A DNA stretch of 64,000 bases from the NCBI RefSeq assembly GCF_000341145.1, contig NZ_ANBE01000021.1, positions 34,728-98,727 on the forward strand, written 5' to 3'. Positions 45,543 to 54,958 of the stretch are shown in pieces. The notes beneath the pieces are model-generated. The model was not told the origin of the DNA. It made no database searches and saw only the letters and a list, made by a program, of their open reading frames with translations. The stretch comes from Nocardiopsis xinjiangensis YIM 90004. GTDB lineage: Bacteria > Actinomycetota > Actinomycetes > Streptosporangiales > Streptosporangiaceae. Within the stretch, counting starts at the first letter, position 1. Every line of letters begins with the position of its first letter. Made by a program: the position numbers and the translations under genes.

Positions 45543-46028
45543 ATGTACTTCGCCCTGCTCATGACGTATATGGCGATCCACGTGAGTCTGTCTGGCCTGG
45601 CCGCGGCGGTCGGCCTGTGTTTTCTGCGCATGTTCCCCCGTGACGTCCGCGCGATGGCCGTGTGGGGCTTGGCCCTGATCGTCCTGACCAACGCGCTGGA
45701 TCTGTTCGTGCGCGGGATGGCGCTGTACACGGGCTCGAGGTTCCTGGCCGCGCTGCCGTCGTGGACATGGGTCCTGACCTGGGCTGTGGCGGGGGTCGGG
45801 CTTCTGCTGCTCGCCCTGGCCGCCACCGGGCGGCGGCCAGGACCCGCGGTCGGTGCCGGCCCCGATCCCATCAGTGGCCCCGACCCCGGCACCGCGGATG
45901 GGCCGGGTACACATCCGCAAGGACACCCAGGCGGGCAGCCATCCGAAGATCCACCCGCGCCATCATCCGTACCCCCGCCCGGGCGGTCGGCCGGTCCGGG
46001 GACCCCCCCGTCTCCAGGAGGTGCCTGA
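45543..46028 (+). CDS. Small membrane protein, three helices, Pro-rich tail
   Basis: A 161-residue protein with three transmembrane segments at about residues 4-30, 39-60 and 72-94, and a Gly/Pro-rich C-terminal tail of about 65 residues. GGGGAGG lies 9 bases before the ATG at 45543. Its stop overlaps the next gene's start (TGATG), so the two are coupled. No family recognised; helix spacing resembles that of its neighbour, so they may be a paralogous pair. Confidence 0.65.
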   Translation: MYFALLMTYMAIHVSLSGLAAAVGLCFLRMFPRDVRAMAVWGLALIVLTNALDLFVRGMALYTGSRFLAALPSWTWVLTWAVAGVGLLLLALAATGRRPGPAVGAGPDPISGPDPGTADGPGTHPQGHPGGQPSEDPPAPSSVPPPGRSAGPGTPPSPGGA

Positions 46029-46495
46029 TGTGGGGCTCGATGCTCTACACCGAGCACTCGGTCTACGTGAGTCTCTTCCACGCCGCGATCGGGGCCCTGC
46101 TGCTGGTGCGGTCCCGCAATGTCCGGCGGGGGCGCTGGGCGCTCACGGCCGCGGCCCTGGTGGCTTGCTTCTACGGAACCATCGGAGCGACCAACTTCGC
46201 GCTGTGGATGGCACATACGGGAGCCCATGCACCGGAGGAGATGCACCCGGTGTGGAAGCTCCTACAAGACATGGTCCGGCCCCTGTGGAAGGACCTCGGC
46301 AGCTACTTGCCGCCCTTGGCCATCGGGCTGCTCGTGGTCGGGTTGGTCCAGGCCGGGAGGGCCGGTCGCACACACACCACGCACGACGAGGGGCGGGGCG
46401 GTCCAGGTGGACCAACCCCGCCCCTTGATGCAGAGAGGGCGCGCCGCGAGGGCGCTCGGCAACCTCTTAGAACGCGGCCTCGGGCACGTCCATGA
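46028..46495 (+). CDS. Small membrane protein coupled to 45543
   Basis: A 155-residue protein starting at the ATG overlapping the previous stop. Three hydrophobic segments lie at about residues 11-28, 36-60 and 94-112, with a conserved-looking loop ([18 protein letters not shown]) between the second and third. The C-terminal 40 residues are basic and low-complexity; they run through a strong terminator hairpin and over the end of the opposite acyl-CoA dehydrogenase gene, so the true end may have been extended. No known family. Confidence 0.6.
   Translation: MWGSMLYTEHSVYVSLFHAAIGALLLVRSRNVRRGRWALTAAALVACFYGTIGATNFALWMAHTGAHAPEEMHPVWKLLQDMVRPLWKDLGSYLPPLAIGLLVVGLVQAGRAGRTHTTHDEGRGGPGGPTPPLDAERARREGARQPLRTRPRARP
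46389..46425. terminator. Terminator of the acyl-CoA dehydrogenase gene
   Basis: AGGGGCGGGG (46389-46398) and CCCCGCCCCT (46416-46425) pair perfectly; inside them GGTCCA/TGGACC forms a second stem. It lies 42 bases beyond the dehydrogenase stop on the minus strand and within the tail of the opposite gene. Confidence 0.75.
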
Positions 46496-48284
46496 GGTCG
46501 TTGGTCACGCCCTCGGCGATCTTGCGCTCGGAGGCGATGCGCGGCAGGAACTGCTCGGTGAAGAAGCGCGCGGCGGCGATCTTGCCGGTGTAGAAGTCCT
46601 GGTCCGAACCCTCGGAGCCGTCGATGTTGGCGAGGGCCACGTCGGCCTGGCGCAGCAGCAGCCAGGAGAGCACCACGTCGCCGAACGACATGAGCAGGCG
46701 GGTGGCGTTCTGGCCGACCTTGTACAGCTCGCGCTGGTCCTCGGCGGCACCCATGGTGTGGTTGACCATGAGCTCGATGATCGCCTCGATGTGCCCGAGG
46801 CTCTCCAGGAGCAGCTCGCGCTCCTCCTTGAGCTGCCCGTTGCCGGCCTCGGAGTCGGCGAACTCCTTGATCTCGGCGGAGAGCTGGCCGATGGCGGCGC
46901 CACCGTTCTTGACGATCTTGCGGAAGAAGAAGTCCTGCGCCTGGATCGCCGTGGTGCCCTCGTACAGGGTGTCGATCTTGGCGTCGCGGATGTACTGCTC
47001 GATCGGGTACTCCTGCAGGAACCCGGAGCCGCCCAGGGTCTGCAGGGACTCGGCCAGCAGCGAGTAGGAACGCTCCGAGCCCACACCCTTGACGATCGGC
47101 AGGAGCAGGTCGTTCATGGCCTCCTTGGCGGAGGTGTCCTCGCCGGCGTCCTCGGCGATCTGGATCTCGTCCTGCTGCACGGCGGTGTAGAGCACCAGTG
47201 CGCGCATGGCCTCGACGTAGGACTTCTGCGTCATGAGGCTGCGGCGCACGTCGGGGTGGTGCGTGATGGCGACCTTCGGGTCCTTCTTGGAGCCGGCCAG
47301 GTCGTTGCCCTGCTTGCGCTCCTTGGCGTACTCCAGGGCGTTGAGGTAGCCGGTCGACAGGGTGGCGATCGCCTTCGTCCCGACCATCATGCGGGCGTAC
47401 TCGATGACGAGGAACATCTGGCGGATGCCGTCGTGCTTGTCACCGACCAGGTAACCGACGGCGGGGTGGTTCTCGCCGAAGGTCAGCTCACACGTGGTGG
47501 AGGCCTTCAGACCCATCTTGTGCTCGACGTTGGTGACGTAGGCGCCGTTGCGCTCGCCGAGGGAGCCGTCCTCGTTCACCAGGAACTTGGGCACCAGGTA
47601 CAGCGACAGGCCCTTGGTGCCGGGGCCCGCGCCCTCGGGGCGCGCGAGCACCAGGTGGAAGATGTTCTCGGACATGTCGTGCTCGGCCGAGGTGATGAAG
47701 CGCTTGACACCGTCGATGTGCCAGGTGCCGTCACCCTGGTCGGTGGCCTTGGTGCGGCCCGCGCCGACGTCGGAGCCCGCGTCCGGCTCGGTCAGCACCA
47801 TGGTGGCGCCCCAGCCGCGCTCGATGGCGTGCTTGGCGAATTCCTTCTGCTTCTCGTTGCCCTCGGCGAAGAGGATGCCCGCGAAGCCGGGGCCGGCCGA
47901 GTACATGTGCACGGACGGGTTGGCGCCCAGGATGAGTTCGGCGGCCGACCAGACCAGGGAACGCGGGGCTCCCAGCCCGTCGAGTTCCTTGGGCAGGTCG
48001 AGGTTGTACCAGCCGGCGTCCATGTAGGCCTGGTAGGACTTCTTGATGCTCTCGGGCATCTGCACCGTGTTGGTCTTGGGGTCGAAGACCGGGGGGTTGC
48101 GGTCGCCGTCCTCGAAGGACTCGGCGACGACACCGGTGGCGAGGCGGTCGACCTCGTCGAGAATGGTGCGGGCGGTCTCCTCGTCGAGGTCTTCGAAGGG
48201 GCCCTTGCCCAGTACGTCCTGGCGTCGGAACACCTCGAAGAGGTTGAACTCGATGTCGCGCAGGTTGCTCTTGTAATGCGTCAT
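46467..48284 (-). CDS. Acyl-CoA dehydrogenase (large FadE5-like type)
   Basis: A 605-residue FAD enzyme that makes the 2,3-double bond in fatty acyl-CoA, passing electrons to ETF. It is longer than the 380-residue short form because of an N-terminal extension and a C-terminal helical domain, as in mycobacterial FadE5. Motifs: [20 protein letters not shown] (FAD/substrate), [29 protein letters not shown], and [16 protein letters not shown] holding the catalytic Glu. The ATG at 48282-48284 starts the conserved sequence. Promoter and regulator not evident; it stands alone. Confidence 0.93.
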   Translation of the reverse strand: MTHYKSNLRDIEFNLFEVFRRQDVLGKGPFEDLDEETARTILDEVDRLATGVVAESFEDGDRNPPVFDPKTNTVQMPESIKKSYQAYMDAGWYNLDLPKELDGLGAPRSLVWSAAELILGANPSVHMYSAGPGFAGILFAEGNEKQKEFAKHAIERGWGATMVLTEPDAGSDVGAGRTKATDQGDGTWHIDGVKRFITSAEHDMSENIFHLVLARPEGAGPGTKGLSLYLVPKFLVNEDGSLGERNGAYVTNVEHKMGLKASTTCELTFGENHPAVGYLVGDKHDGIRQMFLVIEYARMMVGTKAIATLSTGYLNALEYAKERKQGNDLAGSKKDPKVAITHHPDVRRSLMTQKSYVEAMRALVLYTAVQQDEIQIAEDAGEDTSAKEAMNDLLLPIVKGVGSERSYSLLAESLQTLGGSGFLQEYPIEQYIRDAKIDTLYEGTTAIQAQDFFFRKIVKNGGAAIGQLSAEIKEFADSEAGNGQLKEERELLLESLGHIEAIIELMVNHTMGAAEDQRELYKVGQNATRLLMSFGDVVLSWLLLRQADVALANIDGSEGSDQDFYTGKIAAARFFTEQFLPRIASERKIAEGVTNDLMDVPEAAF

Positions 48285-48531
48285 GGACAGCTCCGCTGTG
48301 TCCCTGGCCGCGGTGTCTGTACACGCGGATCTACCGACTAGTAACAAGCCAATGTTACTGCCGAGTAGCGCAGAACGCCAGTAGGGGGAAGAGGAGTCTG
48401 GCGCGTGGGACAGGACTCAGAGGCGAATCCGCAGATCAGGGGCGGGGCCGACGGTGGACTGGGGGCGGTTCACCGGCGGCCCCGGGCCGAGTGCTCCCGG
48501 GGCGGATGCCTCCCGGGAGCGGGGAGGGGTC

Positions 48532-49554
48532 TCAGCAGGCGCCGCGGCCCTCGGTCGTGTCGCACAGGCCCCGGCCGTCGGTCCACGTGAGCGAGTCGCG
48601 GGCGTCACCGCCGAACGGGCGGGTCGCGGTGACGTCCGTGCCGTGGCCCGAGTCCTCGCCCAGGAACACCCGGACCTCCTCCGTGGAGCCGCCGGAGTCG
48701 TCGCGCAGCACGTAGAACGGGTGCGGCAACGGAGAGCGGCCCGCCCCCGGGGCGGCCCACCAGTCAGCGCCCTGCGCGTTCGCGATGTCCACGAACAGGC
48801 AGTCGTAGGTGCCGCCCCGGTACTCACAGGTGCGCGGCTGGGCGCCCCCGTAGCGGCCCACGTTCTCGTCGGCGGTCACGCCGTCGTTGAAGGCGCGCCA
48901 GTAGGCGGTGTCGCATTCGCCGCCGGCGCAGGCGTTCCAGTCGCTCCAGGCCGAGGCGCGGGCGTCGGGGGCGCTGGAGCCGCCGTTGAGGGCGCCGCAG
49001 TACTTGTCGACGATGTAGGGCACGACCAGGTCGGACACCCATGCGCTGTCGATGGCCTCGCCTGCGGTGTTGCCGGTTCCGAGGCCGGCCGAGTCCATCT
49101 GCCACAGGCCCACGCCCGGGTTGAAGAACAGGCCGTCGCGGCCGGCGGGGTCGTACAGGCCTTCCTGGTTGTCGAACCGGGACAGGGTCATCGGTGAGGG
49201 CGTGTCCATGGTGCCGGTGAGGACCTCGGGCCAGACCGGGGCCAGGGACATCGCGGTGGCCTCCTTCGCGGAGATGCCGCAGGAGGCCCCGCCCGCGGCA
49301 TCGGCCGCGGCACCTTCCACGGCCGAGAGGGCCTCGGCACCGAAGGTCAGGGGACCGGGTGGGACGGCCGCGTGTTCCAGCTCTGCCTCGGCGGCGAGCC
49401 GGTCCTCGGTGGCGCGGTCGGCCGGAGCGGGTGCGGTCGGGCCGTCGGCGGGTGCGTCGGCCGCATGGGTGGCCTGGGGGAGCGTGAGGGCCAGGGCGGT
49501 CGCGGCGAGTACGGAGGTCAGACGCCGTAGTCGGCCGGGGGTGTGTCCGGGCAT
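48532..49554 (-). CDS. Secreted protein, possibly lysozyme-like
   Basis: A 340-residue exported protein: basic start, hydrophobic core and an AHA/ADA cleavage region near residue 31, then an Ala/Pro-rich stretch. The mature domain has ISAKEATAMSLAPVWPEV, RFDNQEGLYDPAGRDGLF and GVGLWQMDSAGLG; the GLWQMD segment recalls lysozyme/transglycosylase folds. Six or more Cys (CGIS, YCGALN, NACAGGECD, CEYRGGTYDC, GLCDTTEGRGAC) point to disulfides. A Gly/Asp-rich C-terminus may bind wall. Catalytic residues are not certain, so this is a cautious call. The ATG at 49552-49554 follows GGAGAGG. Confidence 0.6.
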   Translation of the reverse strand: MPGHTPGRLRRLTSVLAATALALTLPQATHAADAPADGPTAPAPADRATEDRLAAEAELEHAAVPPGPLTFGAEALSAVEGAAADAAGGASCGISAKEATAMSLAPVWPEVLTGTMDTPSPMTLSRFDNQEGLYDPAGRDGLFFNPGVGLWQMDSAGLGTGNTAGEAIDSAWVSDLVVPYIVDKYCGALNGGSSAPDARASAWSDWNACAGGECDTAYWRAFNDGVTADENVGRYGGAQPRTCEYRGGTYDCLFVDIANAQGADWWAAPGAGRSPLPHPFYVLRDDSGGSTEEVRVFLGEDSGHGTDVTATRPFGGDARDSLTWTDGRGLCDTTEGRGAC

Positions 49555-49753
49555 GGAGGTAGTGCCTCTCCTACGAAACCGAGCGGGGATCTCGGGACAG
49601 GAACTTTCACCCGGGTGGGCGAAGTTGGAGGAAAGCTACAAGTCCTGCCATGTACGGACAAGGGCGGTCGCTGGCTCGCAACAAAGATCTCACCCGAAGG
49701 TCAGGACCCGGTACGTATACGGGCACCGGGCCCCGACCGTCGGTCCCTGACCG

Positions 49754-50581
49754 TCAGAGCACCTCGAGCGGGGTGGCACGGTCCGGGGCGGGGAAACGCT
49801 CGTCCAGCGCCACCAGATCCGCGTCGGTGAGCGTGATGTCGAGCGCCGCACGGTTCTGCTCCACGTGCTCGGGGCGGCTCGACTTCGGGATCGCGCACAG
49901 GCCCTCGCCGGCGAGCACCCACGCGATCGCGGCCTGGGCGGGTGTGGCGCCGTGGCGTTCGGCGACCTCGGCCAACACCGGATCCCGGAGCAGGCGGCCC
50001 TGCTCGATCGGGGAGTAGGCCATCACCGGCACACCGTGCTCACGGCACCACGGGAGCAGGTCGTGCTCCGGCCCGCGCCGGGTCAGGTTGAACAGGATCT
50101 GGTCCGTGGCGCAGCCGCGGGCCCCTTCGCTCCCCCAGAGTTCGCGCATGTCGTCGGTGTCGAGGTTGCTCACCCCGAAGTCGCCGATCTTGCCGGCCTC
50201 GCGGAGTTCGATCAGCGCCGACACCGTCTCCGACAGCGGGACCCCGCCCCGCCAGTGCAGCAGGAACAGGTCGAGGTGATCGGTGCGGGTACGGCGCAGG
50301 CTCCGTTCGCACGCGTCGATCGTGCCCGCGTACGAGGAGTTGCTCGGCAGGACCTTGCTCACCAGGAAGACTTCGTCGCGGCGGCCCTCGATCGCCTCGC
50401 CCACGACCTCCTCGGCGTCGGCGTACATCTCCGCGGTGTCGATCAGGCCCAGACCCAGATCGAGCCCGTGCCGCAGCGCAGCGATCTCCGAAGCGCGTTC
50501 CGACGCGTCCTCGCCCATGCCCCAGGTGCCCTGGCCCAGCACCGGCAGCTCGGCGCCCGACGGCAGACGCAGACCTCTCAT
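49754..50581 (-). CDS. Aldo/keto reductase (AKR5-like)
   Basis: A 275-residue NADPH-dependent reductase with the full tetrad: Asp and Tyr in IDTAEMYADAEEVVGEAI, Lys in VFLVSKVLPSNSS, His in LFLLHWRGGVPL. The late motifs IPKSSRPEHVEQN (cofactor phosphate binding) and PEHDLLPWCREHG are also typical. The substrate is unknown. The ATG at 50579-50581 follows GAGGAGGG; the extended open frame to 51187 runs over the opposite SUFU-like gene and is not coding. It is distantly related to the reductase at 34904. Confidence 0.92.
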   Translation of the reverse strand: MRGLRLPSGAELPVLGQGTWGMGEDASERASEIAALRHGLDLGLGLIDTAEMYADAEEVVGEAIEGRRDEVFLVSKVLPSNSSYAGTIDACERSLRRTRTDHLDLFLLHWRGGVPLSETVSALIELREAGKIGDFGVSNLDTDDMRELWGSEGARGCATDQILFNLTRRGPEHDLLPWCREHGVPVMAYSPIEQGRLLRDPVLAEVAERHGATPAQAAIAWVLAGEGLCAIPKSSRPEHVEQNRAALDITLTDADLVALDERFPAPDRATPLEVL

Positions 50582-50728
50582 GACACACCCTCCTCGAACA
50601 GGTTCCGGATCTCTCGGGGGAGCTTTCGCCGCTGGAGCCCCGCGTGAAACAACGGGGACGCGGTGCTCACCGGACGCTCCTATCCTCGAACAGGACGCAC
50701 GAGATCGAAGCGGAGGGGCGAAGACACG

Positions 50729-51355
50729 ATGCTGGAGCTGATGCCGGGGCTCACCCGGATCTACGAGGAGTGGGCAGAGAAATACCCCGACGTGCAGCCC
50801 CTCACCATCCAGTTCCCCGCCCGCGACGGTGAGGACACCGAGGACGGCGCGAAGAAGGGCGGCCTCGACGGGGTGCTCGCCTACCCGCTCGACGGACACT
50901 GGCTGCTCGTGACCTTCGGACTCACCGAACTCGGCGAGAAGACCAGCCAGGAGCCCCGGGTCTCCGGGGCCGGGTTCGAATTCACCTGCCGGATCCCGCG
51001 CGGGCCCGAGGAGAAGGCCGTTCCCACGTGGATCCTGCGCGTGCTGCACGCCGTCGCCGACCACTTCCTCGCCGGGACCGACCTCGACGTCGGGCACTGG
51101 ATCCTGACGCCCTCCCCGCTCGGGGGCGAACCCGCCAACGGCGACATGACCTCGTTGGTCATCGTCCCCGACGTGGACATCGCACACATCACCACGCCCA
51201 ACGGGATCGTGCTGTTCTTCCAGCTCGTGGGGCTGATGTCCGGCGAGGGCCAGGAGATGCAGGAGGCCGGGACGTCGTCGCCGCTCGTCGCGGTGCTGCG
51301 CGACCGTGACCCGCGGCTGGTCTCGGACCCCGGCCGGGAACCCGTACAGCTGTAG
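50729..51355 (+). CDS. SUFU-domain (suppressor of fused-like) protein
   Basis: A 208-residue protein with the SUFU-like bacterial fold: VLAYPLDGHWLLVTFGLTEL, then SGAGFEFTCRIPRG and TWILRVLHAVADHFLAGTD, ending in a second half with VIVPDVDIAHITTPNGIVLFFQLVGLM. Bacterial members often serve as immunity or accessory proteins of toxin systems; nothing here shows that. GGAGGGG lies about 10 bases before the ATG at 50729. It runs into a 32-bp palindromic terminator. Confidence 0.82.
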   Translation: MLELMPGLTRIYEEWAEKYPDVQPLTIQFPARDGEDTEDGAKKGGLDGVLAYPLDGHWLLVTFGLTELGEKTSQEPRVSGAGFEFTCRIPRGPEEKAVPTWILRVLHAVADHFLAGTDLDVGHWILTPSPLGGEPANGDMTSLVIVPDVDIAHITTPNGIVLFFQLVGLMSGEGQEMQEAGTSSPLVAVLRDRDPRLVSDPGREPVQL

Positions 51356-51386
51356 GGGCCGCCGCCCGAGCTCGGGCGGCGGCCCC
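51355..51386. terminator. 32-bp perfect palindrome between convergent genes
   Basis: GGGGCCGCCGCCCGAG is followed at once by its exact complement. The palindrome begins at the last base of the SUFU-like stop codon and lies 25 bases before the stop of the lipoprotein gene on the other strand, so it can end both transcripts. Confidence 0.8.
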
Positions 51387-51410
51387 TACCGTCTCCTGCG
51401 GGTCAGTGCA

Positions 51411-51845
51411 TCAGGCCTCGTACTCGGTGATGCTCTCGGCGATGCCGTCGACGATCTCGACCTCGGCCAGGACGACGGTGCCGTTCTCCAGGGCGGCGTC
51501 GAACTCCTCGAAGCTGCACTCGACGGTGCCGGAGCCGTTCTCGTCGGCGCCGTCCTCGGCCGGGCAGGTGTAGATTCCGCCGAGGATCTGCGTGTTCTCG
51601 GCGACGTAGAACGCCTGGTCGCCGATGGTGTACTCGCCCGGAGCCCGGTGCGCCAGCTCGCCCGTCAGAGTCCGGGACTCTGCCGAAGCCCCCTCGGAAG
51701 CGTGATCCGCGTCCGTGGCTTCGGTGCCCGCCGATACGTTCTCCGCCACCGAGCCGATGGCCTCGCTGGAACATGCGGTCGAACCGAGGGCCAGCAGGCT
51801 CGTGGCCAGGAGAGCCAGGGCGGTGGAACGGACATCGCGCTTCAT
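51411..51845 (-). CDS. Small lipoprotein of unknown function
   Basis: A 144-residue lipoprotein with lipobox GSTAC (Cys25) after a typical leader. The mature part has a Ser/Ala/Glu linker and a small beta-rich domain: AFYVAENTQILGGIYTCP, TVECSFEEFDAALENGTVV, AEVEIVDGIAESITEYEA; two Cys (about 93 and 108) may pair. The ATG at 51843-51845 begins the leader, with only a weak ribosome binding site; the frame upstream is not coding. No family recognised. Confidence 0.75.
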   Translation of the reverse strand: MKRDVRSTALALLATSLLALGSTACSSEAIGSVAENVSAGTEATDADHASEGASAESRTLTGELAHRAPGEYTIGDQAFYVAENTQILGGIYTCPAEDGADENGSGTVECSFEEFDAALENGTVVLAEVEIVDGIAESITEYEA

Positions 51846-52317
51846 TTCGTCTCTTTCTTTTTCGGGGCGATGTGTATTACCGGGGGATTCGGGGGATTTG
51901 TTGACGGCGCGGATTCCCGGGGCGGGAAACGTGTCATGACTGATGAGGATTCGAGATCCTGGTCGCGAGGTAATTTTCGTCCAGATGGGCCGGGATCCCT
52001 GTGGTCGAGGGTCTGGCGAATTTTCCCGATCCAGTCGACCTTCATGATCATCGGAGGTAGTTAAAGTTTTGGTCAGCCGGGGTCCCGCTGCTTTATCGGG
52101 TGCCTGTAACCCCTTCCGTGCACTATGAACCCGTTGAGTGGTACTTGGTTCGCAGGCACCGGAAGTTTTTTCGGGGCGTTGTGGGACGGGCCGCCCTGAA
52201 TTCCGGTTCTCTCGGCGGCGGGGCCCATGATCCATCGGTCCGGGTTCGCCGGGTGGTGGGACACACGTAGGCCTGCGTATTCCGGGGCGTCACCCGGGGC
52301 CGTCACCATGAGCGGGC
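51846..52317. other. 472-bp divergent gap, lower GC
   Basis: No gene seen. GC is visibly lower at about 51850-52090 with T-rich tracts, suggesting the promoters of the leftward lipoprotein gene and the rightward acyltransferase gene. No clear operator. Confidence 0.4.
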
Positions 52318-54450
52318 ATGACCGCCCTCTCCTCGCCGCAGCACGGCCCGGGTACACCCGAGCGCCGAGACGGTGCCGGCGCGGCCGGCACCACACGGGA
52401 CCACACGCCACGGGCCGGTGGCGGGCACCGGCCCGAGATCGACGGGCTGCGCGCCGTCGCCGTCCTGCTGGTCGCCGCCTACCACGTCTGGTTCGGCCGG
52501 GTCTCCGGCGGCGTCGACGTCTTTCTCCTGCTCACCGGGTTCCTCATCACCGGGTCGCTGGTGCGGGCCTCCGAGCGCGGCGGGATCCGGTACGGGGCGT
52601 TCCTGGGCCGCCTGGCCGTCCGTCTGGTACCCACGGCGGTCCTCGTGATCGCGGCGGCCCTGGTCGGCGCACGCCTGCTGCTGCCCGAGACCCTGTGGCA
52701 GGAGAGCGCGGGCCAGGCCCTCGCGTCCGCTCTCTACCACCTGAACTGGCAGCTCGCGCTCGACTCTGCGGACTACCTGGCTCGTGACGAGACGACCGGA
52801 CCGTTCCAGCACTTCTGGTCGCTGTCGATCCAGGGGCAGTTCTACCTGCTGTGGCCGGTGGTGATCGGGGCAGCGGTGTGGTGGGCGACCCGGCGCGCGA
52901 GCGCGCGGCGCGGGGAAGCGGAGAGCGGCACCGCGCAGCGCACGGCTTCCGCACGCCGCGGCGTGTTCGCCGTGCTCACGGGTGTCTTCGTGCTCTCCCT
53001 CGCCTACTCCGTGCACATCACCCGTACGGATCAGGCGTGGGCCTACTTCGACACCGGCGCCCGGTTGTGGGAGTTCGCGCTCGGCGGTCTCCTCGCGCTC
53101 GCTCTTCCGTGGTTGAACCCGCCCCGGGTCCTGCGCCTGCTGCTGGGGTGGGCCGGGCTCGCCGCTCTGGTGCTGTGCGGGGTGCTGCTCCAGGTGTCGA
53201 CCGTCTTCCCCGGGTACGCGGCGCTGTGGCCCACTCTCGCCGCCGCAGCGGTCGTCGTGGCCGGCACCACCGGATCACCGTGGGGCGCCGACCGGCTCCT
53301 GACCCTGCGCCCGCTGCGCTACCTGGGTTCCCTCTCCTACGCGCTGTACCTGTGGCACTGGCCGGTGCTGGTGTTCTACCTGGCCGCGACGGACCGCACC
53401 CTGGCGAGCCCGTTGGGCGGGGCGGCCGTCCTGGCGTTGTCGGTGGTGCTGGCTGCTGTGACCACTCCCGTTGCCGACCGCGCCACTGATTTCGGTCGCG
53501 GCGGCGGGAAACTGCGCGCTCCTGCCTTGGCACTGGCCTGCCTCCTCCCGCTGCTGCTCACCGCCGGAACCTGGTCGGCACGCATGGAAGCCGAACAACG
53601 CAACCTCGAGCAGCAGCTCGCCGACCCGAAGCGCTATCCCGGCGCGCCTGCGCTGGACGACGGCGGCCACGGCGAGTACGCCGACCCGGTCCGCCCCGAC
53701 CCCGCGCACGCCGCCGAGACCGACCTCCCGGTGACCTACGACGACGGGTGCAACCAGGACACCGCCGGGACCGACGTCATCGTGTGCGAGTACGGCACCG
53801 ACGACCCCGAGCGCACGATCGCTCTGGTCGGCGGGTCGCACGCCGCGCACTGGTTCCCCGCGTTGGAGGAGCTCGCCGAGGACCACGGCTGGCGCTTGCT
53901 CAACATCGTCAAGGGCGCCTGCCTGTTCACCGACGCCCCGCAGACCTACAAGGGCGAGCCCTACACCGCGTGCGCCGAGTGGAACGACGGGGTCATGGCC
54001 GAGCTCGCCGACCTGCGCCCCGACGCGGTCTTCACCACCGGCACGACCACCAGCCTCGACACCTCGGCGGGGTACGGGGAGGAGCAGGTCGTGGAGGGTT
54101 ACCCCGACCGGTGGCGGCAGCTGGGCGAGCTCGGTATCGAGGTCGTCGCCGTGCGGGACACGCCCCGACCCGGGTTCGACGTCCCCGAGTGCCTGGCCGG
54201 CTCCGGGCCCGAGGGGTGCACGTCCGAGCCCGGCGACTCCATGGCCGACACCTCGCCGCTGGCGGAGGTCGAGCTTCCCGAGCACGTGAGCACGCTCGAT
54301 CTCACGGACCAGTTCTGTGAGCCCGGGGTGTGCCGTCCGGTCGTCGGCAACGTCCTCGTCCACTGGGACGGCGGCCACGTCACCGCCAGCTACATGCGCA
54401 CGCTCGTCCCTGCCCTCGAGGAGCGCTTGCTCGCCGCCACCGGGTGGTGA
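52318..54450 (+). CDS. Membrane acyltransferase (acyltransferase-3 with SGNH domain)
   Basis: A 710-residue OafA-like protein that probably adds acyl groups to a cell-surface polysaccharide or wall polymer. The N-terminal membrane part has about ten helices with EIDGLRAVAVLLVAAYHVWF, whose His is catalytic, then GGVDVFLLLTGFLITGSL and QHFWSLSIQGQFYLLWPV. The C-terminal outer SGNH part starts near residue 440: IALVGGSHAAHWFPALEEL carries the Ser nucleophile, KGACLFTDAPQTY follows, and WDGGHVTASYMRTL holds the Asp/His. ATG at 52318. It stands alone. Confidence 0.9.
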   Translation: MTALSSPQHGPGTPERRDGAGAAGTTRDHTPRAGGGHRPEIDGLRAVAVLLVAAYHVWFGRVSGGVDVFLLLTGFLITGSLVRASERGGIRYGAFLGRLAVRLVPTAVLVIAAALVGARLLLPETLWQESAGQALASALYHLNWQLALDSADYLARDETTGPFQHFWSLSIQGQFYLLWPVVIGAAVWWATRRASARRGEAESGTAQRTASARRGVFAVLTGVFVLSLAYSVHITRTDQAWAYFDTGARLWEFALGGLLALALPWLNPPRVLRLLLGWAGLAALVLCGVLLQVSTVFPGYAALWPTLAAAAVVVAGTTGSPWGADRLLTLRPLRYLGSLSYALYLWHWPVLVFYLAATDRTLASPLGGAAVLALSVVLAAVTTPVADRATDFGRGGGKLRAPALALACLLPLLLTAGTWSARMEAEQRNLEQQLADPKRYPGAPALDDGGHGEYADPVRPDPAHAAETDLPVTYDDGCNQDTAGTDVIVCEYGTDDPERTIALVGGSHAAHWFPALEELAEDHGWRLLNIVKGACLFTDAPQTYKGEPYTACAEWNDGVMAELADLRPDAVFTTGTTTSLDTSAGYGEEQVVEGYPDRWRQLGELGIEVVAVRDTPRPGFDVPECLAGSGPEGCTSEPGDSMADTSPLAEVELPEHVSTLDLTDQFCEPGVCRPVVGNVLVHWDGGHVTASYMRTLVPALEERLLAATGW

Positions 54451-54525
54451 ACCCGGCCGGGAAGGAGGGGAGAACGACCTCGTGAAACGCCAGGGGTTTA
54501 TAACGCTGTCGTTGTATATCTATGT

Positions 54526-54624
54526 TTGTCGGAGCTCGTCGAACCCTGGCTCTACGAGCTCGACCGGAACTCATACGACCAAGTGTTCGACGCGCACATC
54601 GTGAGGTTGCGGGGAGGAGACTGA
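54526..54624 (+). pseudogene. Internally deleted HigB-type toxin remnant
   Basis: One frame reads SELVEPWLYELDRNSYDQVFD then AHIVRLRGGD and stops at 54622-54624, overlapping the antitoxin ATG (TGATG). The first part matches the start of phage-Gp49/RelE-like toxins (E-x-W-L..L....Y..V...I..L), the last part resembles their C-terminal end. The central RNase core of about 70 residues is missing. Assigned by pattern only; no search was run. Confidence 0.5.
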
Positions 54625-54929
54625 TGGGCATGAGCCTTGAAGACATGTTGGCCAGAGGGCCTGTGGACCGTGAGGAGCTGGAGACCGACAAAGAGCGCCT
54701 GCTCGAGGAGGTCCGTGCGTACCGGCTGCGTGAGCTCCGGGAGGGAGCAGCGCTCACACAGGTGGAACTCGCGGAACGGCTCGACGTGAGCCAGAACCGT
54801 GTCTCGAAGATCGAGCACGGGGCTGTGGTCCGAGCGCAGGTCGAGACCCTTCGCAGGTATGCCGAGGCGGTCGGGGGCGAGCTCCACGTCGAGATCGAGA
54901 TCGCAGGTCGACGGGTCGAGATCGCGTGA
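54624..54929 (+). CDS. XRE-family antitoxin (HigA-like)
   Basis: A 101-residue protein with an N-terminal helical arm (DMLARGPVDREELETDKERL) and a helix-turn-helix: LREGAALTQVELAERLDVS, QNRVSKIEHG. A short C-terminal strand region (GGELHVEIEIAGRRVEI) follows. GGAGGAG lies 5 bases before the ATG at 54624; an ATG two codons later is possible. Such genes follow a HigB-like toxin; here only a remnant of one precedes. It could still regulate its own promoter or other toxins. Confidence 0.82.
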   Translation: MGMSLEDMLARGPVDREELETDKERLLEEVRAYRLRELREGAALTQVELAERLDVSQNRVSKIEHGAVVRAQVETLRRYAEAVGGELHVEIEIAGRRVEIA

Positions 54930-54958
54930 GGGCGGTCGGGAGCTGCGCGCGTCCGGCG

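Noticed and set aside
46119-48341. 740-codon plus-strand frame opposite the acyl-CoA dehydrogenase
   Set aside because: Antisense shadow; the minus-strand gene has full motifs.
49555-49753. Possible c-di-AMP riboswitch before the secreted-protein gene
   Set aside because: The gene type would fit, but the conserved core sequences of that riboswitch are not present by eye.
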